A stretch of 64,000 bases of DNA, from the NCBI RefSeq assembly GCF_910577135.1, contig NZ_CAJTLL010000009.1, forward strand, positions 1 through 64,000. Direction: 5' to 3'. The notes beneath the pieces are model-generated. The model was not told the DNA's origin and searched no databases. It saw nothing but the letters and a program-made list of their open reading frames with translations. Position 1 is the stretch's first letter; each line of letters starts with the position of its first letter. This document shows positions 1 through 8,782 of this stretch, piece after piece. A program made the position numbers and the translations under genes. This stretch comes from an uncultured Helicobacter sp. (GTDB lineage: Bacteria; Campylobacterota; Campylobacteria; Campylobacterales; Helicobacteraceae).

Positions 1-486
1 CGTTAAAACAGAGCTTATGAGCAGCTTAACGTGCGGATAATGCTTTTGTTTTAACTCTAGGAGGGCAGCAAAGTTTTCAATTACTTTTTGGAAGTCATCT
101 TTACCATGCACGGCATTGTAATTTGTAGAATCTAAAGCATTAATAGAAAATTTTATAGAATCTAAGCCATTTTGCAGCAGAGACTCTGCCCTTGTCTTAT
201 CCATAAGTGCTCCATTAGAGCTTATATACACATAAGGAATTTTATAGATATTTTTGTAATGCCAAATAATAGCCTCTAGGTCTTTGTTTAATAATACTTC
301 ACCTTTAGCACTCAAACCTAATTCATCTGTTTGCACATATTTTAAGACATTATCCATAGATTTTACAAAGTCCTCATAGCTTGTTTTATTTTTTTTGGTG
401 CGTTTGTCTGGGTTTGAGCAAAAATTACACTTATGATTGCAGAAAGTGCAAACATCAAAATTAATCTTTCGTTTTATTTTATCCAT
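1..486 (-). CDS. Radical SAM protein, partial (3' end outside window)
   Basis: The first 162 residues of a gene that runs off the left edge. ATG at 486 is preceded by AAGGAG. Cysteines at 16, 20 and 23 (C-NHK-C-NF-C) form the CX3CX2C cluster motif of radical SAM enzymes, close to the N-terminus as in small one-domain members. The later stretch YVYISSNGALMDK fits the strand after the cluster in SPASM/MoaA-like proteins. The substrate cannot be told from this half. It follows murI by 25 bases on the same strand, so it may be co-transcribed with murI and rho. Confidence 0.8.
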   Translation of the reverse strand, partial: MDKIKRKINFDVCTFCNHKCNFCSNPDKRTKKNKTSYEDFVKSMDNVLKYVQTDELGLSAKGEVLLNKDLEAIIWHYKNIYKIPYVYISSNGALMDKTRAESLLQNGLDSIKFSINALDSTNYNAVHGKDDFQKVIENFAALLELKQKHYPHVKLLISSVLT

Positions 487-511
487 ACTTTTTCTCCTTA
501 AAGTTTTAAGA

Positions 512-1255
512 TTAGCTCAACCATTTTTGGGCTATTTTTGTAAGCATTGCGGGATTATCACTTGCATAAAATTGCAAAGATTTAAGTGAATCGCCTGAAG
601 TGAGGTGCAAGCGGGATTCTAAATATTCTACAATCGCCTCGCCTGAATGGATTAGAATACTTTGGTGTTTAAAATATTTATCAAGCGCGGGGGCGATAAG
701 CGGGAAGTGCGTGCAGCCTAGAATAATAGCCTTAGGAGGATTACTAAGGGAGCTAAAATAGTATTCAAAAATATCCTCTACTATTGCCCCCTCTAGCAGC
801 CCCTCTTCCACGATAGGCACAAAAAGCCCTGTGGCAAGACTTTTGAGATTCCAAAAGCCAATTTTGCGTAATCGCATTTCGTATTCACCGGAATTGATTG
901 TCGCACGTGTGGCGATGATAAGGATTTGAGAATCTGTATTTGAAAGCTTATTTTGTACGGCAAGGACACCGGGCTCAATCACCCCAACAATAGGAATTTT
1001 GCTCTTTGCCTGCATTTCGGCTAAAGCGTAAGCACTCACAGTATTGCACGCCACAATAAGAATATCGATATGATGTGGAGCAAAGAAATCAAGGGCTTCA
1101 AGGGAAAAGCGCACAATTGTTTGCTTATCTTTGACACCATAAGGCACACGCGCGGTATCGCCATAGTAGATAATCTCATCAAAAAGTTTAGCATTAATGA
1201 GGCTTTTTAACACACTTAAGCCGCCAACACCGCTATCAAAGACACCCGCACGCAT
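512..1255 (-). CDS. murI: Glutamate racemase
   Basis: Converts L- to D-glutamate for peptidoglycan in the cytoplasm. 247 residues, near the normal length of about 255. The opening FDSGVGGLSVL and the two catalytic cysteines in VACNTVSAY (C70) and ILGCTHFPL (C181) are all present. The start is ATG at 1255, seven bases after the rho stop, so rho and murI are probably one transcript. No lesion is seen. Confidence 0.96.
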   Translation of the reverse strand: MRAGVFDSGVGGLSVLKSLINAKLFDEIIYYGDTARVPYGVKDKQTIVRFSLEALDFFAPHHIDILIVACNTVSAYALAEMQAKSKIPIVGVIEPGVLAVQNKLSNTDSQILIIATRATINSGEYEMRLRKIGFWNLKSLATGLFVPIVEEGLLEGAIVEDIFEYYFSSLSNPPKAIILGCTHFPLIAPALDKYFKHQSILIHSGEAIVEYLESRLHLTSGDSLKSLQFYASDNPAMLTKIAQKWLS

Positions 1256-1262
1256 TAAAATC

Positions 1263-2555
1263 CTATTCTTGAGAGTTCATCATATTTAAAAACTCTGCAT
1301 TATCCTGCGTTTGTTTCATTTTTGAGTAAATAAATGTAAGTGCCTCGACATCATCCATCGTGTGCATTACATTACGTAGCATCCATATTTTTGTAAGATT
1401 ATCTTTGCCAAGGAGTAAATCATCTTTGCGTGTGCCGCTTTTTAATACATCAAAGGCAGGGTAGATTCTGCGGTCAGCGATGGAACGTGCAAGGACGATT
1501 TCGCTATTGCCCGTGCCTTTAAATTCTTCAAAAATCACTTCGTCCATTCTTGAGCCTGTTTCAATGAGGGCGGTAGCAATGATAGTAAGGCTGCCGCCTT
1601 GCTCGATATTACGTGCTGCACCAAAAAAGCGTTTGGGCTTATGCAGAGCATTTGCATCAACCCCTCCACTTAGCACCTTGCCACTTGATGGCGTAGCGGC
1701 ATTATAGGCACGAGCTAGACGCGTGATAGAATCTAGCAGTATCACCACATCTTTACCCATTTCTACCTTACGTTTGGCACTTTCAATAACCAAATCTGCC
1801 ACGCGGATATGGTTTGTCGCTGGCATATCAAAAGTAGAGCTAAAGACTTGTCCTCGCACGCTTCGCTCCATATCTGTAACTTCCTCTGGGCGCTCATCGA
1901 CTAAAAGCACCATTAGCTCTACTTCAGGGTGATTTTTGGCGATGCCGTGGGCTAATTCCTTCATTAATTCTGTTTTACCCGTGCGCGGAGGAGCGACAAT
2001 AAGAGCACGCTGCCCCTTGCCAATAGGGCTAAATAAATCTAGCATTCTGCCTGTAACTTTGCTTTGCTCATATTCGAGTTTGAGCTGTTCGTGTGGGAAA
2101 AGAGGCGTGAGATTATCAAAAAGCGGACGATTCTTAATCTCTTCAAGCGACATATAATTAATCGCTTCAATCTTTAAAAGTGCATAATATCGCTCTTGGT
2201 CTTTAGGGGGGCGCACTTGCCCGGTTACAATATCGCCATTACGTAGGGCGAAACGGCGGATTTGGGATTGCGATACATAGGTGTCATTTTGACTATCTGC
2301 GAGACTTTCGGTCAATGCCCGTAAGAATCCATAGCCCTCATTGGTGATTTCTAAAATACCTGAAAAGAGTATATAGCCGCCTTGATTGACTTGGGCTTTG
2401 AGAATCTCAAAAATCAAATCCTGTCTACGATAATCGCTAGGATTCTCTACTCCTACCTCTTCGGCAATACTGATAAGCTGTTTAATGCTTTTGGTGCGTA
2501 ATTCTTCAAGCTGGTAACCTTCCACAGGCGTGTGAGTTCGTTTATTATCTGCCAT
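1263..2555 (-). CDS. rho: Transcription termination factor Rho
   Basis: Hexameric RNA-dependent ATPase that ends transcription. 430 residues, a usual length. The N-terminal part carries the Rho N and OB-type RNA-binding region ([14 protein letters not shown]), followed by the Walker A loop [10 protein letters not shown], the Walker B strand [10 protein letters not shown] and the Q-loop region [20 protein letters not shown]. The start is ATG at 2555. About 147 bases upstream separate it from the response regulator gene and could hold its own promoter; I could not identify a convincing one. Confidence 0.97.
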   Translation of the reverse strand: MADNKRTHTPVEGYQLEELRTKSIKQLISIAEEVGVENPSDYRRQDLIFEILKAQVNQGGYILFSGILEITNEGYGFLRALTESLADSQNDTYVSQSQIRRFALRNGDIVTGQVRPPKDQERYYALLKIEAINYMSLEEIKNRPLFDNLTPLFPHEQLKLEYEQSKVTGRMLDLFSPIGKGQRALIVAPPRTGKTELMKELAHGIAKNHPEVELMVLLVDERPEEVTDMERSVRGQVFSSTFDMPATNHIRVADLVIESAKRKVEMGKDVVILLDSITRLARAYNAATPSSGKVLSGGVDANALHKPKRFFGAARNIEQGGSLTIIATALIETGSRMDEVIFEEFKGTGNSEIVLARSIADRRIYPAFDVLKSGTRKDDLLLGKDNLTKIWMLRNVMHTMDDVEALTFIYSKMKQTQDNAEFLNMMNSQE

Positions 2556-2702
2556 AAAATTCCTTAGTTCAAATGAAGATTTAAGAAAGTTAAGAAGATA
2601 AAATCTGTGCTATAAGATCTTATCTTCTCTAAGAAGTCTTTTGTGAAAAAGTGAAAGTCGATTTTATAGAAAAGTTCCTTGTGTGTCAATATCTTACATG
2701 CT

Positions 2703-3377
2703 TTAAACAATATTGTTTTTAACATTTTTGTTCAAATCAGGGTGAATCTTATATACTTTGTTTTTAATCTTAATCAAAATGCCCGTGTCAATAAGTTGCT
2801 TAAATGTCTTTACAATCGTGGGCTTGCTGACATTAAGATGAGCGATAATGTTTTCATAAGAGCCATAAAAGATATTATCCTCATCGCAATTCGCGAGTAA
2901 AAATTGAATAATGGCAATTTTTTTGCCTCCTACAAAGGTGGAGATAGCATTAATGAGTAGATTCTTTGAGGCAATCTCATCAGCTTGCAAAAATGGCAAA
3001 ATAGCCTTATTGAGCGTATGGAGTAATTCTTCAATATTGATAGGCTTTAAGATATAGCCATCTACGCGCAAACGTATCGCATCAAGGAGGTATTTTGTCT
3101 CTGTGTGCGCAGTAGTGATGACTACAGGGATATCAGGGTGGGTGCTTGAGTTGTGTATGGCATTAATGAGCTCAATTCCATTCATTTTAGGCATAAGAAT
3201 ATCTGTCAATATTAAATCAATTTTATGTCGTTTAAAAAGATCAAGCGCTTCTTGTCCATTTTTAGCCACAAATAGACGCCCTACATAATCTTCAAGCACC
3301 ATACTTGTGAGGTTAGCGGTATCTATATCATCTTCTACATAAAGAATAGTAAGTTTATTAAGAGTATCAAATTTCAT
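2703..3377 (-). CDS. Response regulator with winged-helix output domain
   Basis: Receiver domain in residues 8-125 with the acidic pair in ILYVEDD, phospho-acceptor D59 in LILTDILMP, T89 in VVITTAHT and K111 in YILKPI. Residues 140-215 form a winged helix (SYENIIAHLNVSKPTIVKTF, then GILIKIKNKVYKIHPDL) that looks more like RepL or Crp wings than OmpR or NtrC output. The start at 3377 is chosen because it precedes the receiver directly and overlaps the kinase stop by 11 bases; the open frame continues upstream inside the kinase gene. It is the last gene of the uvrC - coiled-coil - kinase - regulator run. Target genes are unknown. Confidence 0.88.
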   Translation of the reverse strand: MKFDTLNKLTILYVEDDIDTANLTSMVLEDYVGRLFVAKNGQEALDLFKRHKIDLILTDILMPKMNGIELINAIHNSSTHPDIPVVITTAHTETKYLLDAIRLRVDGYILKPINIEELLHTLNKAILPFLQADEIASKNLLINAISTFVGGKKIAIIQFLLANCDEDNIFYGSYENIIAHLNVSKPTIVKTFKQLIDTGILIKIKNKVYKIHPDLNKNVKNNIV

Positions 3378-4824
3378 TATCGCTGCCTTGTGTTGGTATG
3401 TGAATGTTAAATTCTGCTCCAAAAAAGTGTTCTTTCCATTGTGTATTTGATACATCAATGCTACCATTAAAATGTCTCTCAATGATTTGCTTTGCCATAT
3501 ATAACCCAACACCTGTGCCTACAGATTTATGCTTAGTGGTAAAATAAGGCTCAAACACCTTTGTCTTGTCCTCTAAGCCAATGCCTCCTGCATTATCCTT
3601 GATACAAAGGACAATATTATATCCTACCTTATCTAATAAAATTTCTATATGTGCTTTAAAGTCCTCATTGCTTTGTGCTTTGAGTTTTAGGGCGTCAATG
3701 GCGTTATTAATAAGGATTAAAATCACTTGCATAAAAGAGTTTTGATAGCCATTTACACTAAGATTTGCTTTTTTGATTAATACATCAATATATATATGAT
3801 TTTCTTTAATCTGTTCTTTAAGGAGTTCTAGAGAATCCCAAATGCTTGTAGCAGGTTCAAACACTTCGGTGCTTGTCTCTGGGCGGAAGAAATTGCGGAA
3901 ATTTTCAATCGTATTTGACATTTCAGTGGCGATTTTCATACCATATTGCGTTTGCTGCAGGACAAATTCATTATCAAGCTTATTTTGCATAGCCTTGCTT
4001 TTAAAGCTCTGTATCAGCATCATTAGAGAATTAAGTGGTTGCCGCCATTGATGAGCGATATTTTGTATCATCTCCCCCATAGAGGCAAGTCTAGCCTGTT
4101 GATACATAATCAAATCTTTCTTGCGATTCTGCTCTACCTCGTATTCAATGGACTTTTGTAAATTGGCATTAAGTGCTTGAAGCTCTTTTGTCTTAGATTG
4201 CACAAGTTGTTCTAAAAGCAAGTGATTGGTATTGATAGAATGCCCGATAGATAGGGCAAGGATAATAATCGTAGCAATCACGATAAACATAAAAATAGCT
4301 AAGATAATATAAGTATTTTTGTAAAGAGAATCTGTAATCTTTTTCCCATAAAAAGCAATGTCAAAAGAGAGTAAAACCTGCTCTTTAAGTAAAGAGGGCA
4401 TCGAGAGGGTATCACTATTGATAAAGGCTCTATCAATAGATTCTATAAGAGCGCTCTCTGCTTGTAAAAGAGTTTGAATCTGCCAATATTCATTAGGCAT
4501 AAAGGTTTTGGCATACCATCGGCGTAAATGCACAATAGCAGATTCTATATTTCTACTCGTATCGTGAATCTTGTGTTGCTCCCACATTTCAAGCAAATAC
4601 GGGAGATTCTGCTTATTGCGTGCATCACTTTCTGTAAGGAGCATAAGCGTGTGGATATTGTGATTATGTAGTGAGTTTATATCAAACTCACTTTTTAGCC
4701 CCATTAGTGCAAGTATCCCCACACTTGCCACAAGTGCAAATCCTATGACAATAATCCACATTAAAATTGTAGTTTTTGCGCGAAAGGAGATATTATTCAT
4801 TAAAGAAGACATTATATGTTTCAT
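3367..4824 (-). CDS. Membrane sensor histidine kinase
   Basis: 485 residues. TM1 about 18-42 and TM2 about 172-194 bracket a periplasmic sensor region of about 130 residues with no domain I recognise. A coiled coil follows (about 205-240), then the H-box with H258 in NIAHQWRQPLN, a form common in Campylobacterota, then N-box N373 (LINNAIDALK), DNAGGIG and the GTGVGLYMAKQ lid. It begins with an ATGA overlap on the upstream coiled-coil gene and overlaps the regulator downstream by 11 bases, so the three are translationally linked. The signal is unknown. Confidence 0.92.
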   Translation of the reverse strand: MKHIMSSLMNNISFRAKTTILMWIIVIGFALVASVGILALMGLKSEFDINSLHNHNIHTLMLLTESDARNKQNLPYLLEMWEQHKIHDTSRNIESAIVHLRRWYAKTFMPNEYWQIQTLLQAESALIESIDRAFINSDTLSMPSLLKEQVLLSFDIAFYGKKITDSLYKNTYIILAIFMFIVIATIIILALSIGHSINTNHLLLEQLVQSKTKELQALNANLQKSIEYEVEQNRKKDLIMYQQARLASMGEMIQNIAHQWRQPLNSLMMLIQSFKSKAMQNKLDNEFVLQQTQYGMKIATEMSNTIENFRNFFRPETSTEVFEPATSIWDSLELLKEQIKENHIYIDVLIKKANLSVNGYQNSFMQVILILINNAIDALKLKAQSNEDFKAHIEILLDKVGYNIVLCIKDNAGGIGLEDKTKVFEPYFTTKHKSVGTGVGLYMAKQIIERHFNGSIDVSNTQWKEHFFGAEFNIHIPTQGSDNEI

Positions 4825-6281
4825 ACAAGCTCTTTTCCATTAGCAATTGCATCGCCTAAAGCACGCAAAAGTAAATCATATTGCAAAAATCGTTCTTTAT
4901 GTTTCTTAAGGGAATAGCTAATCTGCTCTTGCAGCGTTTTTTGTGAGCTAAGGAGTGTATTATGCTCTTTATGTAGGGTAGCGATATTTTTTTGTGTTTC
5001 TTCTAGAGTATTGAGCGTATGAGATTTATCCACTATCAGCTTATTAATCTCACTGCCTAGAGCGATAATCTCTACTTTAGGGGCTTTTTTATCCACAAGT
5101 AATCGCAATGTCTTATTTTTATTTTCCAATATATCATTGTAGGTTTGTGCGTCTGCTTCATATCCCTTTTGTCGCAATTTATCTTGTGCGATTTGATTTG
5201 TGAGGTTATGAATGCGCTCCTCAAGCTTATTGGCTTGTTTTTGCATACTTTGTATGTCAAATTCTACACTGATTTTATTATGTAAGGCTTCTTTGATGAG
5301 TGCTAGTGTCCAAGGTTTGCCATTTTTATCAATAATAAGGGGCTTTGTGTAGATTTTCCCCCCTAGCTCAATCGAACCACCATTATAAAATTCAATAAAG
5401 CTAATCGCATTGGCATTATCCTTTATGCAGAGGTCTAGGAGCTCTTTTGCCACTATTTCAAACATCACCCACGAATATTGCTGAACTAATGTCAAGCAAT
5501 ACATACTTTTTGCAATAGAATCAACACGTTTAAGCGGCAGCTTTTCTAAAAATAGTCGTAACTTCTGTATGGCAAAAAACCCAAATCGCTGGTTAAAAAG
5601 AATATTATCAATATGTGTGAGGTCAATATCATTTTGCAATATCTGTGAGGTGTTTTGCATAATCACATCTTGAATATTGACTGATTGCAGCATATCATCA
5701 ATACTTTGTTTATCGGCATTGCTTAGAACATTGATGTGCATTCTATTGTTGATTTGCCGTATTTCATTGCTGATTTGCACCATTTCATTATCAAATTTAC
5801 GCAGCTTTATATTCCCATCTTTGAAAAATAGCCCATCACGCGGCTGTATGCCAAAGACATTTCTCAAAGCCACTTTTATCATATCTCTTTTTGTGCTTTG
5901 ATTTTGCAAATCAAGCATAGAATTTACAAAGCTAAATAGCTCATCAAAATCCGCTTTTGAAGGCTCTTGCGTGTAGAGAGTGCTTTTATGCATTTTAAGA
6001 AAATCGCAGATTCTCTGCACATAAAGATTATGCGTGTAGTTTTTAATCCGCGTGATGATTTGAAGCTGCTTTTTATCATAATGCACGAAGCAGCCTAAGC
6101 CTTTTTGATCATAAAAATGCAAAATCGCTAAGCGAATATCATTTTCCGCGCTAGGATTATCCTGTAAAAGTGTAAAAAGCGCCTTTTCACTCTTCATTTT
6201 AGCCTCTGTAATATTCACAGATTCACTAAAATATTTTTGCAGTATTTGCAAGGCTTCATCATAGAGCGTATGGCTATTCAT
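4821..6281 (-). CDS. Unrecognised coiled-coil protein linked to two-component genes
   Basis: 486 residues with no family I recognise, no signal peptide and no membrane segment, so probably cytoplasmic. The C-terminal third (about 335-470) is rich in K, E, Q and N with long heptad-like stretches, for example LEERIHNLTNQIAQDKLRQK, indicating a coiled coil. The rest is mixed helical sequence. It overlaps uvrC by 8 bases upstream and the kinase by ATGA downstream. The tight coupling to a kinase and regulator suggests a partner or accessory signalling role, which is inference only. Confidence 0.8.
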   Translation of the reverse strand: MNSHTLYDEALQILQKYFSESVNITEAKMKSEKALFTLLQDNPSAENDIRLAILHFYDQKGLGCFVHYDKKQLQIITRIKNYTHNLYVQRICDFLKMHKSTLYTQEPSKADFDELFSFVNSMLDLQNQSTKRDMIKVALRNVFGIQPRDGLFFKDGNIKLRKFDNEMVQISNEIRQINNRMHINVLSNADKQSIDDMLQSVNIQDVIMQNTSQILQNDIDLTHIDNILFNQRFGFFAIQKLRLFLEKLPLKRVDSIAKSMYCLTLVQQYSWVMFEIVAKELLDLCIKDNANAISFIEFYNGGSIELGGKIYTKPLIIDKNGKPWTLALIKEALHNKISVEFDIQSMQKQANKLEERIHNLTNQIAQDKLRQKGYEADAQTYNDILENKNKTLRLLVDKKAPKVEIIALGSEINKLIVDKSHTLNTLEETQKNIATLHKEHNTLLSSQKTLQEQISYSLKKHKERFLQYDLLLRALGDAIANGKELV

Positions 6282-8106
6282 AGGGATTCTTTAGTGTGGA
6301 ATTGTCTGCTTTTAGCACGGATTGAATCTGCTCTTGTGAGGCATTTTGCAATGTTTGAAATGAGCCAAAATATTCTAAAAGTCGCTTTATCTGTGCCTTG
6401 CTGTATTGCTTCTCTCCCATTATTTGCACCTTATTTGTGTCTTTTGTTTTCCTATAGCGATGATAGGTAATAGCATATTTATGCGCCTCATCACGTAGCT
6501 TCTGGCAGAATTGTAGTCTTTTGTCATTTGCTTTTAGTTTAAATTCCGCTTGGTTTGTGCGCAATATATCAAGTGCATTGCCCTTTGCCCGATAGGCTTT
6601 AGCATTATGTTTCATTTTTGCAATCGCCACCACATCGACATTTGCACCCACACTTTGGAGAATCTCACACGCGATATGAATTTGTGCCTTTCCGCCATCA
6701 AGCAGCCATAAATCCGGCGGAGGATTAGATTCAAACTTAGCTGCCCTACGTTCAAGCATTTGCCGCATTTGCGTGTATTCATCGCTACCTTCGAGGGTAT
6801 ATCGCCGATAATGCGATGAGAGAAAGGCATTATTTTCATACACAATCATACCGCCTACATTATGCACCCCGCTATGATGAGAGGTATCAAACACCTCAAT
6901 TCTGTAGGGCACTCTTTGGAGGGCGCAGAGTTCTTTTAAGGCTATGAGAGTTGGCTCATCGCTATGCTGCTGCTTATGGAGGCGCAATATCTCAAGGGCA
7001 TTTTGATAGGCAAGGGTAAGAAGCTCTCTTTTCTTGCCTTTTTGGGGCTGGATAATCTTAATATGGCTTTGGGTTTGGCTACTAATGAGCTGCTGCAAAT
7101 GCACTAAGTCTGCAAATGCAAAATGGGGGATAAGAATCTCATCAGGCATTAGAGGCGTTATATTTTTATAATGATTAAGCAGGGCTTGTGTGTAGAGTTC
7201 AGGGAGATTATCATCATAAATATCTTGGTGGAGCAGTGAAAAATCGCTAGAGACAATGCGTCCATTGCGGATAAAGAGCACCATAAGAATGTGCGTATTA
7301 AGGCTCTCATCATCTTTAACAAGGGTAAATACATCATAATTTCCGCTTCGTATGTCGATTATGGATTGATTTTTCATCTGTGTGATTTTGCGGATTCTAT
7401 CGCGGATTTTAGCAGCTTCTTCAAACTGCAAGGAAGTAGAGAGTTTTTGCATTTTTGATTCTAAAATACGTGCGAGTTCTTTTTTATTTTCAAGTAATGC
7501 AATGCCCTGCGTGATGAGCTTAGCATATTCTATTGTGGAGATTTTGCCCTCACAGGGGGCGAGACATTTATTAATCGCATAAAACATACAAGCTTTTTTG
7601 CCTTTCACACAGGATTTTTTCTGCACAAGCGGTAGCACATCATAAAGGCTATCAAGCAATTCTCTAGCCCCACTTGCAAATGGTCCAAAATACTGAATCT
7701 TAGGCGATTTTAGCACTTGTCTTGTGATGTCAAAGCGGGGGTAGGGGAGGGATTTATCAATATAAATATACGGATAGGTTTTATCATCGCGCAGAAGGAT
7801 ATTGTATTTAGGCTTTAGGCTTTTGATAAGGGAGTTTTCAAGTATAAGTGCGTCTTGTTCGTTATTGGTTAAAAGCGTGTGAATCTGCGCTATTTGGGAT
7901 ACCATAAGCGCGATTCTGGGGCTAAGATTGGGCTTTGGGGAGATAGATTCGTTATGAATGCTAAAATAGCTTTTAATGCGATTTTTAAGATGCTTTGCCT
8001 TGCCTATATAGAGGAGATTTCCCGCATTATCAAAGTATTGATAAATGCCTGATTGTGTAGGCAAATGCTTTAATGTGAAAAGGAGAGAGGGATTTTCAGG
8101 TGGCAT
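6274..8106 (-). CDS. uvrC: UvrABC excinuclease subunit C
   Basis: Makes the dual incisions in nucleotide excision repair. 610 residues, full length. The GIY-YIG nuclease domain is at the N-terminus (SGIYQYFDN, then LLYIGKAKHLKNR). A cysteine-bearing region CLAPCEGK and the UVR motif LQFEEAAKIRDRI lie near 180-230. The RNase H-like C-terminal nuclease starts at EVFDTSHHSG, with WLLDGGKAQ. The helix-hairpin-helix end is short and degenerate. It overlaps the upstream gene by 11 bases and the downstream coiled-coil gene by 8. Confidence 0.96.
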   Translation of the reverse strand: MPPENPSLLFTLKHLPTQSGIYQYFDNAGNLLYIGKAKHLKNRIKSYFSIHNESISPKPNLSPRIALMVSQIAQIHTLLTNNEQDALILENSLIKSLKPKYNILLRDDKTYPYIYIDKSLPYPRFDITRQVLKSPKIQYFGPFASGARELLDSLYDVLPLVQKKSCVKGKKACMFYAINKCLAPCEGKISTIEYAKLITQGIALLENKKELARILESKMQKLSTSLQFEEAAKIRDRIRKITQMKNQSIIDIRSGNYDVFTLVKDDESLNTHILMVLFIRNGRIVSSDFSLLHQDIYDDNLPELYTQALLNHYKNITPLMPDEILIPHFAFADLVHLQQLISSQTQSHIKIIQPQKGKKRELLTLAYQNALEILRLHKQQHSDEPTLIALKELCALQRVPYRIEVFDTSHHSGVHNVGGMIVYENNAFLSSHYRRYTLEGSDEYTQMRQMLERRAAKFESNPPPDLWLLDGGKAQIHIACEILQSVGANVDVVAIAKMKHNAKAYRAKGNALDILRTNQAEFKLKANDKRLQFCQKLRDEAHKYAITYHRYRKTKDTNKVQIMGEKQYSKAQIKRLLEYFGSFQTLQNASQEQIQSVLKADNSTLKNPYE

Positions 8107-8572
8107 TTTGAGCTTCCCATTGTCGCTTAATGCTTAAACGTAAGGCTTCGATTTTGTCATAAATCTCTTTATTGGTGGCGCGATTTTCAAACTCTCCATT
8201 GGAATGCTCATAAAAGGCGGGATTGGTGCTTGGTGGTAATGGTGGAGTAAGAATGTGGCTTGGCACATAAGCGTGTATTTTTTGGATAGAACTAAGCCTA
8301 GGGAAAAGTGCTTTGTGGCTTTTTAAACTCTCTGTTATGTGTTTATGCTTATAATGATTAAATTCTACGCACAAAGCCTTGTGTTTAAAGGCAAAAAGCA
8401 ATCGATTATTTTTAATGGTAATAAAGAGAATCTGATCTCTTTCAAGTGGCGTAAGAAAGGTATTTTTAAAGCGCGTGATTTCACTTTGCTGCTGCAGTCT
8501 GTGAGCCAGAGATGGAAATTCCCGCCCGATATGGGAGAGTATATGAGCCATAGTAGTTGTTTTCATAGGCAT
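8096..8572 (-). CDS. Small basic protein upstream of uvrC, possibly DUF721/DciA-like
   Basis: 158 residues, basic, no signal peptide. The segment around residues 45-80 (ILFITIKNNRLLFAF then CVEFNHYKHKHITESL) has the beta-helix spacing of DUF721/DciA helicase-loading proteins, but the match is by eye and tentative. ATG codons at 8572, 8566 and 8551 are all possible and none has a clear ribosome-binding site. The 5' end overlaps the divergent lipoprotein gene in opposite strands. The overlap with uvrC implies co-expression. Confidence 0.65.
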   Translation of the reverse strand: MPMKTTTMAHILSHIGREFPSLAHRLQQQSEITRFKNTFLTPLERDQILFITIKNNRLLFAFKHKALCVEFNHYKHKHITESLKSHKALFPRLSSIQKIHAYVPSHILTPPLPPSTNPAFYEHSNGEFENRATNKEIYDKIEALRLSIKRQWEAQNAT

Positions 8573-8779
8573 ATTTTAGCATATTTAGCGTTTATTTTTG
8601 CCATCGTTGGTATGGGGATAAATACCGGTTGTGGCTATAAGGCAGACCCATTTTATAAGCCCTCAAATCAAGTTGATACAAGCTCAAGTGTAAATGCAGC
8701 CCAAAATCAAAAGAAAAAAGTGCTTTTTGAAGAGATAGATTCTAAACCCACAGCGAGTTATGAGGCAGATGGGGAGTAG
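8543..8779 (+). CDS. Small lipoprotein, LptM/LppL-like
   Basis: 78 residues starting at the ATG at 8543, which has GGGAGAG just upstream; a longer open frame to 8339 exists but would lie wholly inside the antisense gene. A hydrophobic stretch (ILAYLAFIFAIVGMG) leads to a lipobox-like NTGC followed by GYKADPFY, the sequence typical of small Campylobacterota lipoproteins annotated as LptM or LppL. The remainder is polar and low in complexity. It ends 3 bases before nadB, so the two are co-transcribed. The start overlaps the divergent gene by up to 30 bases. Confidence 0.75.
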   Translation: MSHSSCFHRHILAYLAFIFAIVGMGINTGCGYKADPFYKPSNQVDTSSSVNAAQNQKKKVLFEEIDSKPTASYEADGE

Positions 8780-8782
8780 GGT

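Noticed and set aside
8339-8542. N-terminal extension of the small lipoprotein
   Set aside because: This part lies wholly antisense to the upstream gene and would bury the signal peptide; the ATG at 8543 has a ribosome site.
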